From Basidiobolus meristosporus CBS 931.73 (Eukaryota; Basidiobolomycota; Basidiobolomycetes; Basidiobolales; Basidiobolaceae): a DNA stretch of 64,000 bases. The notes under the pieces were generated by a model, which searched no databases, was not told the DNA's origin, and worked only from the letters and a program-made list of their open reading frames with translations. A program made the translations under genes and the position numbers. This document shows positions 55,982 through 64,000 of the stretch, piece by piece. The stretch's first letter is position 1. Every line of letters begins with the position of its first letter. The stretch covers positions 1 through 64,000 of the forward strand of contig MCFE01000380.1 of NCBI GenBank assembly GCA_002104905.1, written 5' to 3'.

Positions 55982-57451
55982 TCCCTCTCATGGTTGCACT
56001 TCTCCATCCCATGCGTAATCTCGTGAAGATAGATTCATTTTTCCAAGACGATCGTCGCAACCAATATCTAGCACAATCATAGTCCTAATCGTAGTAATCA
56101 TAGCCATAATCATAATCATAATAATACCACCACATTCTGCCCATCAACGTGTTGGAACACGAGCTCACAAGAATTACTCATTTCGACTAACTGAGCACCA
56201 AGAGCATTGCTGTGCTACATTGGGTTCGTCTTTTATACATAAACTTTGGGCGAATACGTCATCCAGTCCAAATCTCCACAAACACCATCAATGATATTGA
56301 TGTCTTGGAATGCTAAATTAACAAACAGACACGGATCTGACCCGCTGGATGAACCATACCACGAATGTTCCGGCCCTAAAAGGAAAACTGGATTGGGGAA
56401 TGTTCATGTTGCGACTGTAGACGGATTTGGGGGAGAGGTGAAAATGACCATGTTGCGTTGGTGGTAAAGCCGGTATTTGCTGGCAAATGATAATTGGCTT
56501 GGCCAATGGATGAAATAAACTTTCGACGTGTTGATCTATCACCACAAATTCCATCCTAAAAAATAATAGATGGATTAACCATTGCAGGCCTGGCCAATCA
56601 ACCGAGGCTGGGACTCAACATGCTCAACAGACAAGATGGAAACTGCCGTATTCATAATGGCCGTATTCATTAATGCCTACCTATCCGTGTCCAGCGGTCA
56701 CATGTCGAGGAATATATTAAGAGAGGGGTTACACGGATGGTGGATATGGCTTATCTCAACTTTAACATAAGCGGTTGGTAATGCAAGGCCGAGTCTAAGC
56801 AAGCCAAGCCAGGATCATCCTCGTCGACAGCAATAGCGCTTGCTCGACCTCTATCTCGCTCCCACACTGCACTCGAATCTTACCGAGGCCCGGTACATTC
56901 ATCGAAAATCCATTCGGGAGGAATCATCTAATACGGCCGGGGGCCGCGTATGATGAGGTGTGGGTGTGCAACGATACCGACCCCAGATGAGATGTTTATC
57001 AATATAATCGTAACCAGATCGACATATATGAAAGCCAATCGGGTTAGGACGTACTGATATCATCAACCTGTAGAAACCTTCCATGATTATATCTGAAGCT
57101 AAAATGCGATGGGCCTGCCAAAATTGGCCCAATTAGCCGAGGATTGGTGACTGATCTCAGGCTTGATTGCGACAGAAAACATTACTTCGCGGCTCGTTTT
57201 ATTCAATCTTGCTTTTGCTTTGTAATGCGAGGTTGGAATGTGCATCGATTATCAGGAGCAGTTTAGTTATTTCAGATATATTACAAGATGGCAATGGACT
57301 GGAAAACACCGAGAATTTGTACATAGAGTAACGGCTAAATGTCTATGAGAGTGGAGTGTAGCCCGGGGAGGGGGGATAGAAGTAATAACGGTTGCACACA
57401 GGCACTGTGGGTGGGTGGGGCGGCAAAAGCTCGATATGGCTTGGCCATCGC
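55982..57451. other. Intergenic
   Basis: About 1.5 kb. It includes a short CATAAT-type simple repeat near 56095-56125 (ATAATCATAGCCATAATCAT). No gene is recognised. Confidence 0.5.
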
Positions 57452-58069
57452 TCATGGTAAATCCTCTTTGGACCCTGGGCGTCGCATGGCCAGCTTGATT
57501 CCTTGCTTCGCGAAGCTTTTCGAGAGTTCGGTGATGACCGTAACTCCGGGGAAGGATTTCGCTGGATATACTGAAAACGGTGCCGAGTATACCCATGTCC
57601 GTACCATGGAATGTGGGAACTGGTCGGTCTGGCTAAGATCCGTAAATAGAAACCTCAAGCAGTATTTGCCCTCCGTCCTGATGGATAGATCCGGAAAAAT
57701 AAAAAAAATCCCTTTTTCGCCGTTGTGGTCGCTAAGGTTGTATGCCGAAGAAACCAAAGAACCAACTAGATTTCTGGAATACACCCCCTTGTCGCTGGTC
57801 ACAAAAGCAGAGCTCGCCCCCTGTCTCGTGTGGGTGCCCGACGTGCTGAGCAGGACGTTGCAATCCTTTTGACAATCAGAGGACCATAAATCTACGTGAA
57901 CAACGAAGGATGTTGAATCGATAGGGATGCTGTTTGGTGACCCGTCCTCCTTTAATGTAATGAGTTTGACGATGGGTGGTGGATCTATAGGTCTTCTATC
58001 TCGTTCGCCAAACCCGCACATCCTGGCACGCTCGGGCTGCTGAACAACCTCTAGCTTGTATTCTAACAT
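57452..58069 (-). CDS. Velvet-domain regulator, VosA/VelB-like
   Basis: Fungus-specific DNA-binding regulator of development, spore maturation and secondary metabolism, often acting as dimers. The intronless 205-residue product is nearly all velvet domain: YKLEVVQQPERARMCGFGER, DRRPIDPPPIVKLITLKEDG at the N-terminus, FVVHVDLWSSD, GVYSRNLVGSLVSSAYNLSD, GIFFIFPDLSIRTEGKYCLR in the central part and SAPFSVYPAKSFPGVTVITE, LSKSFAKQGIKLAMRRPGS at the end. The long insertion of VelB and the disordered tail of VeA are absent, so a compact VosA/VelC-like member is most likely; the exact subfamily cannot be set by eye. Confidence 0.92.
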   Translation of the reverse strand: MLEYKLEVVQQPERARMCGFGERDRRPIDPPPIVKLITLKEDGSPNSIPIDSTSFVVHVDLWSSDCQKDCNVLLSTSGTHTRQGASSAFVTSDKGVYSRNLVGSLVSSAYNLSDHNGEKGIFFIFPDLSIRTEGKYCLRFLFTDLSQTDQFPHSMVRTWVYSAPFSVYPAKSFPGVTVITELSKSFAKQGIKLAMRRPGSKEDLP

Positions 58070-59091
58070 CTGGTGGTATAAAGGTATATGAACAAGACGT
58101 CTATATGAGGTGGGGTGAGTGTCAAAATTCTGATGCTGAGCTAAGAGAAGATGAACATTATATATCTAGGAGCTACCATGTACTGTCATTCTCTACCGCT
58201 ACCGAATTTGATCCCATTCTTGCCTAATCGAGCCCCACCGTTCCAAATTCCTCCGTTCTCTTCGAATCCATATCTAGAGTACCTGCTATTTCAAACGAAA
58301 GATTATCCTGCCAAATATATTGTGTACTACAGACATCTAGACACAGAAACTGGATTAGGAAAAGACGAAAGAAATCAAATAACCCACTACATGAAACCAC
58401 ATAAATTCCTCAGAAACACAGTGTAGACAGAATACAAATCATATCGCGATTGGGCAGCAACATGGAAATCGTGCACTAGAATGCGCGTTGTTGTGCGATG
58501 GTGTGAAATGTAGCTTTCCCTCTGAAATGATGCAAAACCAATTTAGCTGTCGCATATGAACATTTTTATGCAATACTGGATTGATGGTGCACACTGCTTG
58601 TGTGCAGTATTATCGATTCATTGTCCTGAAATATAGTGCTTCCACCTCCGCTGTGTTGGCGGCTTTCAACTCAGTCCGGAAGTTGTCTTGTCCATAAAGA
58701 AAGAGATGAGTAGAGGTGCTTTTGAAATGAGAGGAAGCTTGCCTCCTGATGCTTCCACCCCCGCAGATTACGAGGGGAGGATACATAATAGATGGTCATT
58801 GGCCTGCGAGCCAAACTAGGTGTAGAGGCTCAACCAAACAACCTGGTTGCTTCTTCTTAAGCACTCATTCTCGTGCTAGTTCAACTATGGAAGCAACAAG
58901 GCTCGTCACCTTGGGTGCTATCATTGCTCAGGGTGGCTATAAAAGGGGTTTTTTTGAAAATAATAAGAATATTTTAGGAAATGGAAATACAACTATTTAG
59001 CCATGAATGACTCTAGTATGTAGTCAAATCTATGTACACCTAGTTGCGTAAACAAAATGGTGCCATCTCCATAAAAGGAGTTGGATATGGT
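58070..59091. other. Intergenic upstream of the velvet gene
   Basis: About 1 kb with no recognisable gene. A TATA-like TATACC is near the velvet gene start on the minus strand. Confidence 0.45.
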
Positions 59092-59424
59092 TTATCGAAT
59101 CGAGCAAGAGCGAGTGGTGAAGGATAAACTCTCTTCCATGGCCGATGTCAAGAGGATGTACTTTTTAAGTAGCTTTAAGGTGGTATTGGCTTTTCTTGAA
59201 TGGTATATCCCCAAGCGGCCGTAGAAATGAACTAATCTAATCTCCTTAGGCTCCAGTGAATGGCTCGGGAAGGTTAGAGCCGAGAAAAAATTGGAGTGTT
59301 CCTTCGACGGGCTCATGGAGTTCATTTGATTTTGATTACCTAAGTGGCTTAGCCTGTTGTTTGGCGATTCCCTGTGTAGAGCGTTCAGATGCAGGTAAAT
59401 TGCTTGGCCAATAGGGTTGAGCAA
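59092..59424 (-). pseudogene. Possible Ty3/gypsy integrase remnant
   Basis: One minus-strand frame ends LVHFYGRLGIYHSRKANTTL, KLLKKYILLTSAMEESLSFT and TRSCSIR. This resembles the zinc-binding start of gypsy integrases (HxxxxGHxGxxKT-L-LL--Y-W--M----xx--SCxxC), but the GH pair and the last Cys are altered and the W-P is lost. It stands alone, so it would be a small decayed fragment. Confidence 0.4.
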
Positions 59425-59613
59425 TCTAGGGATGCCGTATTTTACATTGGCTCCCTTTCGTGGGTCTGTCTTTAATCTACGTATTCTTGTGTCTTCGCTC
59501 TAACTCACCTAACCTATTTATAACCCTAATAATACGTTAAAATTTCGCTGTTTTCTTTCTTACCCAGTTTTTTGAATCCTTTCCACGCACCGCGTGACTT
59601 CTTCGCAAACGCT

Positions 59614-60552
59614 ATGGATCAACAGGATACTGTCATAGATTTGTCGCCAACTTTGCGGGTTCTAATAGTAGGAGGGAGTGGTACTTTGGGAAGCCAGTTA
59701 GTGAGTGAATTGGCAAAAGTACGGAGCCCGCGCATCCAGATATCCGTATTAGTTAGAGAAAGAGGGAGACTCCCATTTGATGAACAATTTCTGGTCGACA
59801 AAAAAATCTCTGTATATGAAGGCAACCTGGATGACGAGCTAAGCTTGCTCACAGCTTGCGAAAACCAAGATGTTGTTGTATCTACGGTGCAGGGTGACAG
59901 AGGGGTCATCGTTAACGGACAACAAAATCTCCTGAAAGCTTGCCTAGAAGCCAAAGTCACCAAGTTCATCCCCTCCGATTATTGTCTGGATTATTTCCTA
60001 TTACCTACAGGGATTAATAGAGAGCTTGACTGGAGGAAGGAATTTGCTGGTTGGGCGATCAAGCACAAGAGCGAGCTGGCGGTCGTACATCTCTTGACTG
60101 GCATTCTGACCGAGGCGGTTTTCGGGTTTCTGAAAGTTTGGGATTCCGTTGAGCGAAAATTCCGAATCTTTTCTGATCCCGACACCAGATTTCCCATGAC
60201 TAGCTTGGATGACATAACTCGGTTTATCGTCGAGGCCGTCTTAGAGCCCGAAATAGTGGGTAAACTGCCGGTATGCGGAGAGGATATTTCATTTGCCGAG
60301 ATAGCCGAGCGGTTCGAGCTTGTCAATCAGGAGAAGGTTGAAGTTGTTCAGATTGGAGACGTCTCGAATCTTGAGAGTAAGGTACAGGAGATGAACCTAC
60401 GCGAAGAAAAAGATACCGAAGAGCTTATACGACTTGAGTATTTATTGCCAATAATGAAGGGAGAGGCTAGGTTTGAGGAGCTGAAGAATTCCGTCTTTAC
60501 CTCGTTTAAACCCCGTTCCTTCGAGCAGTGGTTAATGAAACATCGAATTTAG
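59614..60552 (+). CDS. NmrA-like/isoflavone-reductase-type NAD(P)-binding protein
   Basis: An atypical short-chain dehydrogenase of the NmrA/PCBER/isoflavone-reductase type; members act as reductases or as redox-sensing regulators, and the substrate here is unknown. The single-exon product has 312 residues from the ATG at 59614. The dinucleotide-binding loop is LRVLIVGGSGTLGSQLVSEL, the base-discriminating stretch is SVLVRERGRLPF, then EGNLDDELSLLTACENQDVV, STVQGD and FIPSDYCLDYFLLPTG. The C-terminal part includes FPMTSLDDITRFIVEAVLEP and VCGEDISFAEIAERFE. The catalytic lysine of plant isoflavone reductases is not evident, which leaves open a regulatory role. Confidence 0.85.
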   Translation: MDQQDTVIDLSPTLRVLIVGGSGTLGSQLVSELAKVRSPRIQISVLVRERGRLPFDEQFLVDKKISVYEGNLDDELSLLTACENQDVVVSTVQGDRGVIVNGQQNLLKACLEAKVTKFIPSDYCLDYFLLPTGINRELDWRKEFAGWAIKHKSELAVVHLLTGILTEAVFGFLKVWDSVERKFRIFSDPDTRFPMTSLDDITRFIVEAVLEPEIVGKLPVCGEDISFAEIAERFELVNQEKVEVVQIGDVSNLESKVQEMNLREEKDTEELIRLEYLLPIMKGEARFEELKNSVFTSFKPRSFEQWLMKHRI

Positions 60553-60855
60553 TCTTAATCTGATATCGATACTGCCCTACGCATTCTAGTAACCAACACT
60601 ACTAATGTATATAACCAAGCAAATAAGACAAAGTACAAATATTCCTTTATTCTACGTCAAAGGTCATATTTTGGGATGTTGTGCTCGATGAGGTCGTTTA
60701 GACTTTGAGAATACTTTGAAATTGGTACCTGTGAGCGTTGCTCAATCGAAAATCCATGTATATACAGTTTTCCACATAGGCGCATCTAACCAGGCGGTCG
60801 TTCGTTGAAACGCAACTTGGGCCAGTGCGCATCTAGATGTACGGAGTTCTCGGGG
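60553..60855. other. Convergent 3' flanks
   Basis: 303 bp between the reductase stop and the NEDD1-like stop. Nothing further is recognised. Confidence 0.45.
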
Positions 60856-63692
60856 TCAATACAGGCTCTTTAGGCGATTGTTCTCCTCACGTAACCGCTT
60901 CAGTTCTTCTTCCATCTTTTGATGTTGACCTACTTGAATCTGAAGCCAATCCTCGCGCATCTCTTCCTGTTGGTTTAGAGCAAATAATTGTAGCAGTGTC
61001 AACAATGGTGGTTGGTAAGCAATTGTTAAACTGTCAAAAGGTCATCTTGCCTGGTGAATAAACATCTGTCGAACCATCTCCAATTGCATCGTCTTTAGCT
61101 CTTCTCGTATCGACACTTGTGCCTCAGTAATATATTCTCGAAGACATTCCTGTACCACCTGTTGAACCACTTGTACTTGCTTATCTGTAAAATGGCTAGT
61201 TGCTTCGCCAGATTCTCGATGCGACAGATAGCCATTTAGTCGAGAGGAAATTTCTGACGTGTTACGGCCGTGGGGGTTAAGAAATCCACCAGAAATACTG
61301 CGTGTGGTAGATAATTTCCCACTGCTATCCGGCACCTACGAGCATTGTTGTGTTGGAAAAAGATTGTACAATATTGGCGAGTTATCGTAGAGTAGTTTAC
61401 CTCGTTGAACATCTTCGTGGGAGAGTACGGGCTTTTAAGGTTGCCAGGGATACTGTTGCCAATACCTCTTGGGGTGCTTAGCGAGCCAACTGGTGTGCTG
61501 CACAAAGCGTCAGTGTGCTGGGAGATGTTCGTTGGTGTTGCAGGGCCACCGGTTGCGGATATACTTCTCAGACGTGGTTCATCATCACTATTCATTAGCT
61601 CATTGGCATAGCTACTTCCAGCTACTATCATTGATTTAGGCCGAGTTCGTTGACGGGAGCCATTACTGCGAGCGGACAAAGGTGTTATGCTGGGCGACCT
61701 CAATGATTCTACTGAGCAATGAAATGAGCGTCAGTGGTGATATAATAGTAATTTCGAGTTGCTACCGTACCTAGATGCTTGTCACGCGTGGGTGAGTACC
61801 CAATCGGACTGTCCATAGTGAATCTACGTGTCTCGGGTGACAAAGACTCATCTAAGAAGGGGGTTAAATTGCCTGTTGCAAAGTAAGTTAGGCATATTGA
61901 TCAATCTTTACCTAGTCGATACGTAGGCTTCATCTGAAACCTTGATTCATCGATCGTAGAATCTAGATCTTCTGCACCCGGCAAAGAGGGACCCTTTCGG
62001 TGGCGAGCTTTGGATATTGGAGATTAGTGCCATATGCTTGATGTACAAGTTAACAATGGGTGCTCACACTCATGAAGCAAAGACATTGAGGCAAAATCCA
62101 CACTTGGTGAATCAAATAAAGGGCTGTCAAGTGGGTTGTTTCTGAGAACGCTGGAGCGCATAGTGTTGCCTGTAATTCTGGCGATACCAGGATTTCTTTT
62201 CATGGTTGGTGTTTTGATTGAAATCCCAGGCTAGAGCAGTTAGATCAGTATGTGATACGCAGAGTATGTGTTTTCGGTAGTGATTACCTGATATAAGATA
62301 CATTTGATGCGATCTCCTTCTATTTGAGTCGTTTTGATGGGCTCCTTGAGGTCTAGTTTATAAGCGAATATGACTCCTACGAGCACAACATCTGAGTATT
62401 TTGTTTCGGATCTCTTGTATTTGATTGTAGACTCACCCTGATTTGTGCCAACAAGAAAAATAGGGGATTCGGCTGTGCATGCCAAAGTGGTTAGTGGAGC
62501 CGGTGCCGTCCAAGTTCGAACAGACCTACACCAACGAGTAGAATTGCATTCAACGTTAATTCAACCACAGCCACATGGATGCTAATGAAGACATTACCGT
62601 TTGCGTTCAACGTCGAAGACAAAAATCTTTCTATCTAAGCCAACTGAACATAACATCATATGGTTGAATGGAGAGAATTGGAGGCCAGTGACTGGCGCAC
62701 GATGAACACCACGTTCGATGTGTACTGTTCGTGGAAGTTCCTGAGTGTTCCAAAAATACAAGTGCCCATCATCTCCCGCCGCTACTAAATGATGTCGCTT
62801 GGCAGAAAACTCGAGGTGAACTAGGCGCTATATACATACGAGTCAATTGATATTTATGGGATCCACTCAAGAAACTAGCAAGGAGCTACCTCTGGTGCCT
62901 CATGGACAAGTTTTGTTGACGTGTTTTTCATCAAATTATGAAGAAAGAGAGCATTATCAGTATCTAATGATGCTAAGAAATTTTCATCCCCATTGATGGA
63001 TATCTCTGTGATTGAGCCATGATGCACTTGCTGCATTCAACAAATGTGTTAGGTGTCAAGCCAAACGAATTGTGAAATTGTGTAGTACCTCGATTTTGTC
63101 TACAAATTCATACGAGTTGCAGTCTAGACAGCGTAGAATACCAGAGCTTCCTCCCATCCAAAGGCGACCAGAACGTGGAGCAAATCGAATCACCTCAACA
63201 TCCTCTTGCAACTAGATACATGCAATGAGATTGCTGGCTGGGTAATCAATCAATATGTTACCATTAGCTTTACCTGCTGTTTATCCCATTGCTCCAATAA
63301 TACATAGTTATCACCATCTTGACGGTACAGTGATATGGTATGCTGAACATCTAAAACGGCAAGGATTGAGTCTATGAAGCAACGAAGTTATGGAACTTTT
63401 AGAGAAGACAGGGAGGCAGAAGATACAATGTTCAACTCTTTTCAAAAAAGATACTCTCCGAACTCCAGCATATTGATTTCGCTTCAGCATATAATGGCAA
63501 CGAGTTTGTCAGGTCCATCTCTGATGCCTGATTCCACCAGGAAATATCACTCTTAGAGCCTGTTTCAGGGACCGCAAAACGGTAGGTCGTCAGTGATTTT
63601 GAGCTGACAATCAACGAACCGCGAGTGTATGAGCTGATGCTTTTTGAGGTGTTCATGCTAGGCGTATTTAAATTTGAATGGAGCCTTGACAT
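60856..63692 (-). CDS. NEDD1: NEDD1/GCP-WD-like WD40 protein, gamma-tubulin recruitment
   Basis: NEDD1 brings gamma-tubulin ring complexes to centrosomes and spindles. The gene is split by about ten short introns. The N-terminal half is a WD40 propeller: SYTRGSLIVSSKSLTTYRFA, AKSICWSSESIFF, QVHHGSITEISINGDENFLA, RLVHLEFSAKRHHLVAAGDD, VTGLQFSPFNHMMLCSVGLD, RKIFVFDVERKR. A Ser/Pro-rich middle (SPSITPLSARSNGS, SLSTPRGIGNSIPG, ESLSPETRRFTMDSPIG) has many potential Cdk/Plk sites. The C-terminal helix reads KQVQVVQQVVQECLREYITE, IREELKTMQLEMVRQMFIHQ and EEELKRLREENNRLKSLY, which closely resembles the gamma-tubulin-binding end of animal NEDD1. Start 63692 and stop 60856 are well supported; exon ends in the middle are approximate. 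Confidence 0.8.
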
Positions 63693-64000
63693 CGATATCG
63701 CGAAAAGCTGTTTCTATAAGTGTCTGCTGGTGTTTGTGCTCGAAATGTAAAAAAGTCCTGCTAGAGCAAATGATCGAGGTTGGAATGTGGAGGTCAACTC
63801 TTGTCGAGTAAATTCACTGGCTATTGTGAGTGAGTACGTGTGAAGCTTATTAGAGGGTAACAAAGAAAGGACATGCACGTCACACTAGTTACCTGAGATC
63901 GTTCTATGAAGCTGACGGATCTTTAAAGTGACACTAGTAATAGGCTTGGGATTAAATCGGCGTGTTTATGTTATCTTGAGCATACAAATTCAACACATTT
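63693..64000. other. Upstream region of the NEDD1-like gene
   Basis: No gene is recognised in the last 308 bases. Another gene could begin beyond the window. Confidence 0.4.

Noticed and set aside
58151-58426. Plus-strand frame of 91 codons upstream of the velvet gene
   Set aside because: Pro/Leu-rich reading with no recognised domain and no splice or promoter support; likely chance.

Overview
The window looks like 64 kb of nuclear DNA from a filamentous or zygomycete-type fungus, probably not a yeast. The reasons are dense protein genes on both strands; many short GT-AG introns, mostly 44-70 nt, one with a visible TACTAAC-like branch site; a velvet-family regulator, a copper-radical oxidase, a 7TM-RGS protein and a Crz1-like zinc-finger factor; and TTAGGG-type repeats. 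A NEDD1-like WD40 protein, which I would not expect in ascomycete yeasts, suggests an early-diverging lineage. The species cannot be read from the sequence.

Layout. 1-4.5 kb is a graveyard of retrotransposons: a decayed Ty1/copia pol, a 3' LTR whose 222-bp segment is tandemly triplicated, and a decayed truncated Ty3/gypsy gag-pol. 6.9-12.1 kb holds two five-exon triose-phosphate/nucleotide-sugar transporter paralogues whose cores, introns included, are almost identical while their ends differ. 12.7-21.0 kb is compact housekeeping: DGK1-like lipid kinase, Hsp20 with heat-shock elements, IWR1 and TFIIH p62/TFB1 (divergent pair), eL39, and a GIR2/RWDD1-like protein. 21.3-23.8 kb is a structurally intact piggyBac element (TTAA duplication, inverted repeats, one-intron transposase) inserted 24 bp past the stop codon of a xylose-reductase-like aldo-keto reductase (23.8-24.8 kb).

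25.3-45.3 kb is again housekeeping: PUF6, mitochondrial uL11, RPA70, an ERF2-type DHHC palmitoyltransferase, RIO1, CDC25, a decayed unidentified coding stretch, BUD32, Pol III subunit RPC9/RPC17, ribosomal uL6 (RPL9), an MPDU1-like PQ-loop protein and a kinesin-5. Many are paired divergently over 250-450 bp promoters or converge with 150-350 bp between stops.

45.3-64 kb is sparser: a solo copia LTR, a 7TM-RGS protein, tandem repeats, a Crz1-like factor, an unidentified Cys-rich membrane protein, a secreted copper-radical oxidase, a velvet factor, a gypsy integrase remnant, an NmrA-like reductase and a NEDD1-like gamma-tubulin recruiter. This part has the sensing, regulatory and secreted functions; the middle is transcription, translation and cell cycle. 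I did not find an operon-like or clearly new multi-gene system. The most notable items are the intact piggyBac, the converted transporter pair with its 19-nt microexon, the NEDD1 homologue and the expanded LTR.
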